Shown here: positions 8,353-16,576 of the stretch, in pieces
Position numbering within the stretch: position 1 is the first letter of the stretch
Layout: each line of letters begins with the position of its first letter
From: Salipiger bermudensis HTCC2601
GTDB taxonomy: Bacteria; Pseudomonadota; Alphaproteobacteria; Rhodobacterales; Rhodobacteraceae
Length of the DNA stretch: 40,857 nucleotides
Assembly: GCF_000153725.1 (NCBI RefSeq)
Contig: NZ_DS022277.1
Span: 773,319-814,175, forward strand
Direction: 5' to 3'
Notes under the pieces: model-generated
The model's database searches: none
Told to the model about the DNA's origin: nothing
The model's input: only the letters and a program-made list of their open reading frames with translations
Position numbers and translations under genes: made by a program

Positions 8353-9894
8353 ATGGCGAAAGCGGATATGATGAACATGACAGGACAGGGGCCGGGAGAC
8401 GTGGTCCTCGAGATGAAGGGGATCTCCAAATCCTTCGGCGCGGTAAAGGCGCTGCGGGGTGTGGACTTTGAATTGCGCAAGGGCGAGGTGATGGCCTTGC
8501 TGGGTGAGAATGGCGCCGGAAAAAGCACGCTGGTCAAGGTGCTCGCAGGTCTGCACGCGCCTGACAGCGGTGAGACCCGCATCGACGGCAAGCCGTTCAG
8601 CCTCGGCAGCGCGCGCCTGTCACACGCGGCGAGCATTGCCGTCGCCGAACAGGAGCTGAGCGTAATCGGAGCGTTGAGCGCTGCGGAGAACATCTTTCTC
8701 GGCGGCGTGCCGTTCCGCGGCCCTTGGACCCGCAGACGGCTGGCCGAGAAGGCGCGGCCCTATCTCGAGGCGGTCGGCTTGCATCACCTGGATCCGTCCA
8801 CGCGGGTCGAAACGCTCGCGGTTGCCGAGCGTCAGTTGATCGAGATTGCCAGGCTTCTGGCGACGGATGCGCGCATCCTTATCCTCGACGAGCCCACTGC
8901 CGCGCTCAACGATTCCGACATCGAGCGGGTCAAGGCGATGGTCGTCCGCCTCGCGCGGGCGGGGCACAGCATCATTTACGTCACCCACCGTCTCGGCGAG
9001 GTGTTCGAGATCGCCGATCGGATCACCACGCTTCGCAGCGGTCAGAGCAGCCCGCCGGTGAATGTGTCGGACATGACGCTTGAAAAGGTCATCAAGAAGA
9101 TGATCGGGCGTCCGCTGGAGGAGATGTTCCCGCATCGCGCCTCGAGTCTGGGCGCGATCGCGCTCGAGATGCAGGGCGTGACCACGCCTGCACTGCCGCT
9201 GCCGCAGAACCTTCAGGTGCGCAAGGGTGAGATCCTCGGGATCGCCGGGCAGATCGGCTCAGGCTCGGAGGCTCTGCTGCGGGCGATTGCCGGTGCGGAT
9301 ATTGTCGAAGGTGGCAGTATCGAGGTGCATGGCAGAGCGTTTCCGCGGGCCCATAGCCTGCCCGAGGCGATGAAGCGCGGCGTCGCCTACTGCTCGAGCG
9401 ACCGAAAACTCGATGGCATCTTTGCCGAGCTGCCGGTCTCGACCAATATCATCTCGCCCTCGATGCGGCGCGTGTCGCCCGGCGGGCTGGTCAACCGGCG
9501 GCGCATCCGTGCGTTGACCGCGGAGGTGTCGTCCCAGATGGCCATCGACGGCAGTCGGGCCGAGTACAAGGTTGGTGCGCTGTCGGGGGGTAACCAGCAG
9601 AAGGTCGCCCTTGGCAAGTGGCTCGGCATCGCGCCGCGCGTGCTGCTGGTGTCCGAGCCCACCCGCGGCGTCGACGTCGGCGCCCGCGCCGAGATCTACG
9701 GCCATCTGCGGCGTCTTGCAGAAGAGGGGATGGCGATCATTTTCGCCTCGTCGGACATCGACGAGGTCCAGGGCCTCGCCGACCGGGTCGTCACCATGTA
9801 CCGCGGTCGTCAGGTGCGCGTCGTCGATCCCACCCGCGTCACCAGCCACGAGCTGGTGCGCGACATCACCCACCCGGAAGAGGAGGCGGCTTGA
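8353..9894 (+). CDS. Sugar-type ABC transporter ATP-binding protein with two nucleotide-binding domains
   Basis: This 513-residue cytoplasmic ATPase has the RbsA/MglA double-domain form. The first domain has Walker A GENGAGKST (51-59), the Q-loop region VAEQELSV, a family-typical degenerate signature (TLAVAERQ) and Walker B LILDEPTAAL. The second has a degenerate Walker A (GIAGQIGSGSEALL), a perfect signature LSGGNQQK, and LLVSEPTRGVD, where Ser replaces the usual Asp before the catalytic-position Glu. Such asymmetry is common in this family. Its last bases overlap the start of the first permease gene (TGATG). It should energise both permeases, and perhaps serve all three binding proteins of the window, as no other ATPase is present. 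Confidence 0.94.
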   Translation: MAKADMMNMTGQGPGDVVLEMKGISKSFGAVKALRGVDFELRKGEVMALLGENGAGKSTLVKVLAGLHAPDSGETRIDGKPFSLGSARLSHAASIAVAEQELSVIGALSAAENIFLGGVPFRGPWTRRRLAEKARPYLEAVGLHHLDPSTRVETLAVAERQLIEIARLLATDARILILDEPTAALNDSDIERVKAMVVRLARAGHSIIYVTHRLGEVFEIADRITTLRSGQSSPPVNVSDMTLEKVIKKMIGRPLEEMFPHRASSLGAIALEMQGVTTPALPLPQNLQVRKGEILGIAGQIGSGSEALLRAIAGADIVEGGSIEVHGRAFPRAHSLPEAMKRGVAYCSSDRKLDGIFAELPVSTNIISPSMRRVSPGGLVNRRRIRALTAEVSSQMAIDGSRAEYKVGALSGGNQQKVALGKWLGIAPRVLLVSEPTRGVDVGARAEIYGHLRRLAEEGMAIIFASSDIDEVQGLADRVVTMYRGRQVRVVDPTRVTSHELVRDITHPEEEAA

Positions 9895-10871
9895 TGTCGG
9901 ATTCAGCCATGCAAATCAGTCAGGTACACCCCCCGCGCAGCCGAAGGCTGCTGAAGCTCATCCTGCTCGCGGCCGCTGTAGTCGCCCTCGTGGCGCTTGG
10001 CGGCTGGTTCAACCCGGCGTTCCTGACGCCCGAGAATGGACTGGCGATCCTGAGAGCGGCCGCAATGTCCGGCATCGTCGCGATGGGGGCGACCTTCATC
10101 ACGATCTCGGGGCGGTTCTTTTCGCTCGCGCTCGGTCAGACGGCGATGTTCGCCGGTGTCTTCATGGCCGTGTTGATGGCGCAGGGGCTGCCGTTCGGGC
10201 TGGCGGTGGCTGTCATGCTGCTGGCGGTCGTTGCGATCGGCGCGGTGCAGGGGGCGATCATCTCGATGGGCGCGAACCCGATCATCACGACGCTCGGGGC
10301 AGGGGCGCTTCTTGCAGGTCTCGCCGGCCTGACGACCGGCGGACGCAACATCGCCATTGAAAGTGCCGTGGTCGAGTGGATCGGGAACGGGCGCATTCTT
10401 GGCGTGCCGACACAGACCTGGGCCTTCCTCGTGTCCGTTGCGGTGGCTTGGTGGGTCATCAACAAGACCCGCTTCGGGCGCGAGACCATCCTGATCGGCG
10501 CAAACCGCGCGACGGCGGGCGCCTCGGGTTTGAACGTGTCGCGGATCACGATCCTTGTCTTCATCATCGCAAGCCTCGCCGCCGCCATGATGGGCGTCTT
10601 CGAGGCGGCGCAGTTCAGCAAGGCGCGGGTGGCCGGCTTCGGAGCGGTGGATTTCGACGTTATCGCGGCGGTGCTGATCGGTGGCACCGCAATCCAGGGC
10701 GGCAAGGGATCTCCGTTCCGCGCGGCCTTGGGGGCGGTCTTCATCGCCACTTTGCAGAACTACATGCTGCTGCTCGCCTGGTCGTCGGGTGTGCGGACGC
10801 TGATCACCGGGGCCTTCATCGTGCTGATCGTCGCGGGCTTCCACATCGCTGGCCGCCGGAAAGGAGCCTGA
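9894..10871 (+). CDS. Sugar-type ABC transporter permease (RbsC-like), first of two
   Basis: This is a 325-residue inner-membrane permease. The start at 9894 overlaps the ATPase stop. After a short basic N-terminus (PPRSRRLLKLI) there are about 8-10 hydrophobic segments, including the MSGIVAMGATFITISGRFFSLALGQ block typical of this permease family and the VLIGGTAIQGGKGSPF loop near the C-terminus that contacts the ATPase. The next permease starts five bases after the stop, so the two are cotranscribed and likely pair as a heterodimeric pore. Confidence 0.92.
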   Translation: MSDSAMQISQVHPPRSRRLLKLILLAAAVVALVALGGWFNPAFLTPENGLAILRAAAMSGIVAMGATFITISGRFFSLALGQTAMFAGVFMAVLMAQGLPFGLAVAVMLLAVVAIGAVQGAIISMGANPIITTLGAGALLAGLAGLTTGGRNIAIESAVVEWIGNGRILGVPTQTWAFLVSVAVAWWVINKTRFGRETILIGANRATAGASGLNVSRITILVFIIASLAAAMMGVFEAAQFSKARVAGFGAVDFDVIAAVLIGGTAIQGGKGSPFRAALGAVFIATLQNYMLLLAWSSGVRTLITGAFIVLIVAGFHIAGRRKGA

Positions 10872-10875
10872 AACC

Positions 10876-11850
10876 ATGACCCTCCTCAAAAATCCACTCT
10901 TGCAGCGCGTTCTGCTTCTGGTGATCGTCTATGCCGCCATGGCGGCGAGCGTGACCAACTTCGGCACCACCGGCAATGCCTATGCGATCCTTGAATCCTC
11001 GGCCATGCTGGGCATCGTCGCAGCCGGGCTTGCGGTCAACATGATGGCAGGTGAGCTGGATCTCTCGGTCGGCTCGGTCGCCGCATGCGCGGGGCTTGTG
11101 GCGATCATGATGTCGGGCCACGGGCTTGTGATCGCGATCATCGCGGCGGTCGTTCCGGCGGTGCTCTACGGCATCCTGCAGGGCTATGCGATCGCGCGGC
11201 TTCAGATCTCGTCTCTGGTGTTCACGCTGGGCACGTTTATCGGCATTCGTGGCCTTGCCTATGTCATCTCCGACGAACGGACCCTGTCGCTGGCTCTCTC
11301 GGACCTCGGCATCTCGATGGCGCTGCGCGAAAGGATGCTTCTGATCTTCTCGCCCTTCAGCCTGCTGATGATCGGCGTTCTGGTGCTGACGGGCCTGCTG
11401 CTGCGCTACAGCCGGCCGGGGCGCGAGATCTTCGCCATCGGCGGCTCACGCAAGGAATCCCGGGCGGCGGGCGTGCCGCAGACCCGGCCCCTGGTCCTGA
11501 GCTTCGCCACCTCTGCGGGTCTTGCCGCGCTGGCCGGGGCGCTGGCTTCGCTCAAGGGCGGCAGCGCGACACCGGGCAGCTACGAGACGGTTCTGCTCGC
11601 CGCAGTGACCGCCGCGCTGATCGGAGGCGTGAGCCTCTATGGCGGGCGTGGCAGCATGCTGGGTGTTCTGATCGGGGTGCTGACTCTGCAAGTGCTCTTG
11701 TCGGGGCTGCAACTTCTGGGTGCGCCCAACTGGGCGGCGAACCTTGCCACCGGATTGATCCTGCTTGCCTTCCTCGGGGTGGACCTCGTGAACGGACAGT
11801 CGCCGGTCGCCGATGCAGTGCGGCGCTATTCGCTGAGGGCGCGGGCCTGA
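10876..11850 (+). CDS. Sugar-type ABC transporter permease (RbsC-like), second of two
   Basis: This is a 324-residue inner-membrane permease, homologous to the preceding one. It has the block MLGIVAAGLAVNMMAGELDLSVGSVAA and the C-terminal AALIGGVSLYGGRGSMLG loop of the family. The ribosome site AAGGAG overlaps the end of the previous gene. With the ATPase at 8353 it completes the only visible ABC membrane complex. The operon continues into two dehydrogenases with short gaps. Confidence 0.92.
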   Translation: MTLLKNPLLQRVLLLVIVYAAMAASVTNFGTTGNAYAILESSAMLGIVAAGLAVNMMAGELDLSVGSVAACAGLVAIMMSGHGLVIAIIAAVVPAVLYGILQGYAIARLQISSLVFTLGTFIGIRGLAYVISDERTLSLALSDLGISMALRERMLLIFSPFSLLMIGVLVLTGLLLRYSRPGREIFAIGGSRKESRAAGVPQTRPLVLSFATSAGLAALAGALASLKGGSATPGSYETVLLAAVTAALIGGVSLYGGRGSMLGVLIGVLTLQVLLSGLQLLGAPNWAANLATGLILLAFLGVDLVNGQSPVADAVRRYSLRARA

Positions 11851-11883
11851 CGGCCCGCCCAAACCAACTTCACGGAGACAGAC

Positions 11884-12660
11884 ATGACTGACACGACCAC
11901 AACGGGCCGGCTGGCTGGCAAGACTGCCGTCATCACCGGCGCCGGTTCAGGCATCGGCCGCGCGGCCGCCAGCATCTTTGCCCGGGAGGGCGCTGCCGTC
12001 GCGGTCTGGGACATCGTGCCGGAGCGCATCGCCGAAACCGTCGAAGCCGTCCGGGCGGCTGGCGGCACCGCCGAAGGATTTACCGTCGACATCTCGGACA
12101 GCGCCAGCATCGCCGAGGCTGCACGTGCCACCGAGAACAGCCTCGGCCCGGTCCGGGTGCTGTTCAACAACGCGGGCATTCTCGACGATTATGCCGATGC
12201 GCTGACCACGGACGAGGCGCTCTGGGACCGGATCATGGGCGTCGATCTCAAGGGGATGTGGCTGGTCTCGAAGGCGCTGCTCCCCGGTATGATCGACGCG
12301 GGTGGCGGCGCCATCGTCAACGTTGCCTCGATCGCGGCCTTCATCGCGGGCGGAGGGGGCATCGCTTACACGACAGCCAAGCATGGCGTCGTCGGCTTCA
12401 CCCGGCAACTTGCGCTGGAATACGCGCCCAAGGGGATCCGCGTGAACGCCGTCGCGCCCGGCGCGGTCGAGACCGGGATGACCTCGGAGATCCTCAACAA
12501 CGAAGACCTGCCGGTGGTCCACGCCCTGCGTCAGGCTCCCGCCGGCCGTCACGCCCAACCCGAAGAGTTGGCGAATGTGGCCCTGTTCCTGGCGAGCGAA
12601 GAGGCGAGTTTCGTTCACGGGGCGGTGCTCTTGGCCGATGGCGGCTGGACCATCAAGTAG
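11884..12660 (+). CDS. Short-chain dehydrogenase/reductase (SDR)
   Basis: This 258-residue cytosolic NAD(P)-dependent oxidoreductase is a classical SDR. It has the cofactor motif TGAGSGIG (18-25), NNAG near 95-98, and the catalytic Ser149, Tyr162 and Lys166 (YTTAK). VWDIVPER places Asp43 after the second strand, which favours NAD over NADP. It sits 33 bp after the second permease and 31 bp before another SDR, so it very probably acts on the imported compound as an alcohol dehydrogenase or ketone reductase. The substrate cannot be read from sequence. Confidence 0.9.
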   Translation: MTDTTTTGRLAGKTAVITGAGSGIGRAAASIFAREGAAVAVWDIVPERIAETVEAVRAAGGTAEGFTVDISDSASIAEAARATENSLGPVRVLFNNAGILDDYADALTTDEALWDRIMGVDLKGMWLVSKALLPGMIDAGGGAIVNVASIAAFIAGGGGIAYTTAKHGVVGFTRQLALEYAPKGIRVNAVAPGAVETGMTSEILNNEDLPVVHALRQAPAGRHAQPEELANVALFLASEEASFVHGAVLLADGGWTIK

Positions 12661-12691
12661 GCGGCCGCGTGTGGCGGGGGAAGGAGAAGAC

Positions 12692-13441
12692 ATGGACGTG
12701 ACAGGAAAAGTGGTTCTGATCAGTGGCGCGGCGCGCGGTATGGGCGCACACGAGGCGCGCCGTTTCGCCGAGGCGGGAGCCTGCGTGATCCTCGGGGACG
12801 TGCTCGACGATGAGGTGCGAGCGTTGGCGGAGGATCTGGGTGATGCACGCGCCTTGGCGGTGCCTCTCGATGTGAGCCGGTCCGAGGACTGGGAAGGTGC
12901 GGTTGCCGCCGGGGTCGCCCGGTTCGGGCAGATCGATGTCCTGGTCAACAATGCCGGTATCCTGCGGTTCTCGAATATCGAAACCTGCAGCGACGAGGAG
13001 TGGGAGAAAGTGCTCTCTATCAATCTCGGCGGGGCTTTCAAGGGAATACGCGCCGTGCTTCCCGTTATGAAAAGAAACGGCTCCGGATCGATTATCAATA
13101 TATCCTCCACCGCGGGCCTCAAGGCATTTGGCGGCGTATCTGCATATGTGACTTCGAAATTCGGGATCCGGGGTTTGACCAGGGCCGCTGCAGTTGAATT
13201 GGCGGGCCACGGAATTCGAGTAAACTCAGTTCATCCGGGGAATATAGATACGGATATGGTTGAAGATCTGTATCCGAATTTTAACCATGTACCGATGAAG
13301 CGCATGGGTCAGCCGGATGAAATTGCAAACCTCGTGATATATCTGGCCAGCGATGCCAGCTCATTCTCCACCGGCGCGGAATTCGTTGCCGACGGCGGAG
13401 AGACAGGCGGCATGCCGGATCTGTTCGCGCAGCCCTCCTGA
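12692..13441 (+). CDS. SDR family oxidoreductase, hydroxysteroid-dehydrogenase-like
   Basis: This 249-residue SDR starts at the ATG after GAAGGAGAAG. An earlier in-frame start would overlap the previous gene and is unlikely. The cofactor motif is SGAARGMG (11-18), with NNAG near 87-90, Ser138/139, Tyr152 and Lys156 (YVTSK). The N-terminus (GARGMGAHEARRF...GDVLDDE) and the RVNSVHPG segment resemble 3-alpha/20-beta-hydroxysteroid dehydrogenases, so a cyclic alcohol substrate is plausible. From about 13010 to 13340 the DNA becomes clearly AT-richer, with codons such as ATA, AAT and GTA that are rare in its neighbours, while the protein stays in family. It is the last gene of the operon, and a hairpin follows at 13468. 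Confidence 0.88.
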   Translation: MDVTGKVVLISGAARGMGAHEARRFAEAGACVILGDVLDDEVRALAEDLGDARALAVPLDVSRSEDWEGAVAAGVARFGQIDVLVNNAGILRFSNIETCSDEEWEKVLSINLGGAFKGIRAVLPVMKRNGSGSIINISSTAGLKAFGGVSAYVTSKFGIRGLTRAAAVELAGHGIRVNSVHPGNIDTDMVEDLYPNFNHVPMKRMGQPDEIANLVIYLASDASSFSTGAEFVADGGETGGMPDLFAQPS

Positions 13442-13462
13442 CGCCACTGTGTCGAGCTGAGG

Positions 13463-13495
13463 AAAAAGGCGCCGGACCTGATGTGGTCCGGCGCC
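13463..13495 (-). terminator. Rho-independent terminator for the minus-strand SnoaL-like gene
   Basis: There is a perfect 11-bp stem, GGCGCCGGACC (13468-13478) and GGTCCGGCGCC (13485-13495), with a six-base loop. On the minus strand it is followed by five T (A at 13463-13467). It lies between two convergent genes. It probably also stops plus-strand transcription from the SDR operon, although the T tract there is poor. Confidence 0.8.
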
Positions 13496-13538
13496 CTTCG
13501 GCGTTCTCGGTGGCGCCCGGAGGCCGGGCGCCACGGGC

Positions 13539-14030
13539 TCACGCGTCGGTGCTGCCCCAAGGCACGTCGAGCCGGGTGTGCGAAATCTTCCAGGCGCCGT
13601 TCTCACGCACGTATTTGTCGACGTAGAGCCCGACCAGAAGCAGCGGATGCTGGTCGGCCTCGCGTCCCGTGACGAAATCCAGAAGGTAGCACTGGCCCTC
13701 GGCGCTGTCTGGGCCGGTGATGCGAATGTCATGGTTCGTCACCGCGTGCATGAAGGGATAGCTGTCTTTCTGCTTCCAGTTATAGAGGTCGAACGCCCCT
13801 TTAAGCCCTTCTTTTATGGCGCTAATTCCTTGCATGTCCCCCACTGTGACGGACAGGACGGCGTCCTCGGTGAAGACGTCGTCGAAGCCGTCGATCTTGC
13901 CGGTGTCGAGCACGTTGCTGTAGCGCACGCGCAGAGCCCGGATTTCCTCGATGTCCAGGAGGCGACGCAGTGCGGCCTCGGTGCTCTGGGTGTCTCTCGT
14001 CAGGGTGTCGGTGGTCATGGGTCTATCCAT
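13539..14030 (-). CDS. SnoaL-like (NTF2-fold) protein
   Basis: This 163-residue protein is a second SnoaL-like domain: LLDIEEIRALRVRYSNVLDTGK and FTEDAVLSV at the N-terminus, FMHAVTNHDIRI in the middle, and a final strand YVRENGAWKISHTRLD. A second in-frame ATG four codons later (14018) has a slightly better upstream GGATAG and may be the true start. It is the only minus-strand gene between 1.1 and 15.7 kb and has its own promoter region in the 466-bp gap 14031-14496. Such proteins often catalyse isomerisation or dehydration in catabolic clusters. It is divergent from the OYE gene. The reaction is unknown. Confidence 0.82.
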   Translation of the reverse strand: MDRPMTTDTLTRDTQSTEAALRRLLDIEEIRALRVRYSNVLDTGKIDGFDDVFTEDAVLSVTVGDMQGISAIKEGLKGAFDLYNWKQKDSYPFMHAVTNHDIRITGPDSAEGQCYLLDFVTGREADQHPLLLVGLYVDKYVRENGAWKISHTRLDVPWGSTDA

Positions 14031-14405
14031 TTCTGCGGCATCGCTTGGGGTGAAAATCCGCTCGGGGACGGCCAGGCTGCGCGATGCCTCCTCCTCCCTG
14101 CCGTCCGTCCGGGCGTGATCTCCGGAAGGGCCGCTACGACGTCAGGCCGACCGGCTCTGCGGGCATGGCCAGCGACGAGCTGTCGTGACGCTTCCGGGTG
14201 GGCCGAAAAAAAAGGGGTTTTCGCGGTCCTTATTCAGAACACATAAAACGAAACGAGTCGTCAATGGAAAACGCCTGCATTTGTCCTTGAGGTGCCGAAA
14301 TTTCTGAGGTCGCAGCTGAAATGAAACTTATCGTCTTCGTAAAAGGTGCATGCCGCCCATAAGCGTGCCGATGTCTGGAGGTGAGAAGTTTGTGTCAGGT
14401 GTACA

Positions 14406-14442
14406 GATTCGGTATTGACTAACACACGTGCTGAAATAATAT
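14406..14442 (+). promoter_or_regulatory. Sigma-70-type promoter with a 17-bp element shared with the GMC gene
   Basis: TTGACT (14415-14420), a 16-bp spacer and TAATAT (14437-14442) form a good housekeeping promoter about 55 bp before the OYE start. The segment GATTCGGTATTGACTAA (14406-14422) matches 17732-17748 at 15 of 17 positions. That shared part extends well beyond the -35, which suggests a common regulator. The adjacent IclR pair is the obvious candidate (inference). The remainder of the gap 14031-14496 shows an A-rich then AT-rich stretch, with nothing else I can name. Confidence 0.55.
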
Positions 14443-14496
14443 CGCCGGCAAGCTTCGCTCGCGATTGTGCGGAGCGCTCTTCGAGGGAGGAATTCG

Positions 14497-15594
14497 ATGT
14501 ATGAGAAATTGCTGTCGCCCGCCAAATTTGGCCCCTGGGACCTGACGAGTCATATCGTCATGCCCCCGCTCACGCGTAATCGCGCCGAGGAGGATTTCAG
14601 TCCGAACCAGCGCGCGCCCGAGTATTACGGCCAGCGCAATAGCGCAGGCCTTGTGATCTGTGAGGCGACCCAGGTGAGTCCCGAGGCCACGGGCTACCCC
14701 CGCACGCCGGGCATCTGGAGCGAGGCGCAGACCGAGCGCTGGACCGAGATCGTGTCGCAGATCCACGCGGGCGGCGCCAAGGCGCTGATCCAGCTCTGGC
14801 ATTGCGGCCGTATCGGGCACCCCGACAACCAGCCCGAAGGCTGCTTCCCCATGGGGCCGTCGGCGGTCCAGCCCGGGCTGCCGATCTACACCGACACGGC
14901 AGAGGATCTCGTCGAGAACCCGGTGCCCAAGGAGATGACCGAGGAGGATGTCCAGTGGGTGATCGACTCCTATCGCAGCGCCTGCGCCAACGCCAAGAAG
15001 GCCGGGTTCGACGGGGTCGAGCTTCATGCGGCGAACGGGTATCTCGTGGATCAGTTCGCCTCGACCAACACGAACCTGCGCACCGACAAGTGGGGCGGGT
15101 CGCTCGATGATCGGCTCAACTTCATGCGCGCGGTGCTGACAGCGATGATGGAGGTCTATCCGAAAGAGTGCATCGGTGTGCGCATGTCGCCCTATGGCAC
15201 GTTCAACGACATCCAGGACGAAGACCCCAACGCCAAGTACGAAGCCATGCTGAAGCTCTGCGAAGAGATGGGTGTCGGCTATGTGCACGTCATCCGACCG
15301 GTGGTGAGCGGCAACATCCAGATGGAAGCCTCGGGCCGGGATGTCGAGGTGATCGACACCGCGCGGCGCCTCTACTCGGGTCCGCTCATCGCGGCTGCCG
15401 GATACACGCCGGAGAGCGCCGAGAAGGAGCTCGAGGCCGGCCGGGTGGATCTCGTCGCCTTCGGGCGCGCCTTCGTCAGCAATCCGGACCTGGTGCGCCG
15501 CGTGGCCGAGGGCATCCCCTTTGCCGAGGGCAACCCGGATACCTATTACACCCCCGGCATGACCGGCTACATCGACTACCCGATGGCGAGCTGA
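14497..15594 (+). CDS. NADH:flavin oxidoreductase, Old Yellow Enzyme family (NemA/OYE-like)
   Basis: This 365-residue FMN-dependent ene-reductase starts at the ATG following GAGGGAGG. An upstream in-frame GTG at 14467 lacks a ribosome site. The TIM-barrel signs run in order: MPPLTRNRA (22-30), LIQLWHCGR with the FMN-contacting residues, HAANGYLVDQF with the His/Asn pair that binds the substrate carbonyl, TDKWGGSLDDR, and VAFGRAFVSNPDL for phosphate binding. The His-x-x-Asn pair points to the classical OYE class rather than the YqjM class. It would reduce a C=C bond conjugated to a carbonyl or nitro group. It has its own promoter and converges on two IclR genes, its likely regulators. Confidence 0.92.
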   Translation: MYEKLLSPAKFGPWDLTSHIVMPPLTRNRAEEDFSPNQRAPEYYGQRNSAGLVICEATQVSPEATGYPRTPGIWSEAQTERWTEIVSQIHAGGAKALIQLWHCGRIGHPDNQPEGCFPMGPSAVQPGLPIYTDTAEDLVENPVPKEMTEEDVQWVIDSYRSACANAKKAGFDGVELHAANGYLVDQFASTNTNLRTDKWGGSLDDRLNFMRAVLTAMMEVYPKECIGVRMSPYGTFNDIQDEDPNAKYEAMLKLCEEMGVGYVHVIRPVVSGNIQMEASGRDVEVIDTARRLYSGPLIAAAGYTPESAEKELEAGRVDLVAFGRAFVSNPDLVRRVAEGIPFAEGNPDTYYTPGMTGYIDYPMAS

Positions 15595-15756
15595 GGCGCA
15601 TTGCGCTCGGGCGGAGGGCTTTGGCGTAGGCAGCCCTTCGCTTGCTCCTCGATACGTCGGAGCACTGGCCCGACGCGCATGTGAACAGCAGTCAGCTGCG
15701 GTCGCCGATTCTTCGGCGGCCGCGGTTTCCATTCAGGCGGTCCGCCAAGGGCCGCG

Positions 15757-16572
15757 TCAGCTTGAGTGCGTGTAGCCGAGCTCGGTCGACAGGCCTCGGG
15801 CGGCCTCGATCAGCGCGGGAATGAACTCATCCTCGGCGTGAGCTTCGAGGTAATAGTCCTGCCCGATGATGGTGATCGCCATGACCAGCTGTCCGGAGTG
15901 ATCGAAGACTGGCGCGGAATAGGCCGAGATCCCGGGAACGGGCGGCTGTTCGACCGTGGCATAGCCCTGCTCGCGGATCTGGTCGATCTCCTTGCGCGAC
16001 ATGAAGCGCGCCGTCCCGACCCGGCCGCTGTCGGCTCGCTCGCGCTTCTCGCTGGCGATGGCATCTCGGACGATGGCATCGGGCAGGAATGCCGTGAAGA
16101 TCCGGCCGCTCGCTGTGCCCGCCATCGAGTAAACCGTGCCGGGGCGAGTGTTCATGTTGAGTTGCCCGCCGCTCTCCTTGACCGAGACGACGGTCGGCCC
16201 GAACGAGCCCCAGACCACCAGTGCAACGTGCAGGGCGGTGCGTTCCGACAATTCGGTGATCGCATCGCCGGCCAATGCCATGGGGTCGGTCGTGCGCATG
16301 CTGGTGATGCCGAGATCGAGCGCGAAGCGTCCAAGCCGGTAGCGCCCGGTGTCGGCGTCCTGCTCGACCAGGCCCGTCTTGCGGAAGCTGACCAGATAGG
16401 CATGCGCCTGCGCGGGGGCAAAGCCGGCCACCTGCGCGAGGTCCTTGAGCATCATCGGCTCGACTTCCTCGACCAGGGCCGACAGCAGACGTGCGCCGAT
16501 TTCGATGGATTGGACGCCGCGCCCCTCGGATTTCGGCTCGGTCGATTTTCGCTTGCTCGTGGTGGGGGGCAT
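15757..16572 (-). CDS. IclR family transcriptional regulator
   Basis: This 271-residue regulator starts at the ATG at 16572, four bases after the stop of another IclR gene. After a basic tail (SKRKSTEPK) comes RGVQSIEIGARLLSALVE, the start of the IclR helix-turn-helix, with the recognition part APAQAHAYLVSFRKTGLVEQ. The effector domain contains MNTRPGTVYSMAGTASGRIF and ends with FDHSGQLVMAITIIGQ. IclR proteins bind small aromatic or carboxylic effectors and act as dimers or tetramers. Translation is probably coupled to the upstream paralogue, so equal amounts and a heterodimer are possible. Likely targets are the OYE gene, which converges on it, and the GMC unit. Confidence 0.9.
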   Translation of the reverse strand: MPPTTSKRKSTEPKSEGRGVQSIEIGARLLSALVEEVEPMMLKDLAQVAGFAPAQAHAYLVSFRKTGLVEQDADTGRYRLGRFALDLGITSMRTTDPMALAGDAITELSERTALHVALVVWGSFGPTVVSVKESGGQLNMNTRPGTVYSMAGTASGRIFTAFLPDAIVRDAIASEKRERADSGRVGTARFMSRKEIDQIREQGYATVEQPPVPGISAYSAPVFDHSGQLVMAITIIGQDYYLEAHAEDEFIPALIEAARGLSTELGYTHSS

Positions 16573-16576
16573 CGTG

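Noticed and set aside
9618-9893. N-terminal extension of the first permease frame into the ATPase gene
   Set aside because: It is Arg-rich out-of-frame ATPase sequence. The ATG at 9894 overlaps the ATPase stop, as expected for coupled genes.
15615-15637. Hairpin AGGGCT/AGCCCT between the first OYE and the IclR gene
   Set aside because: Only six pairs with an 11-base loop and no T tract, so not reported as a terminator.
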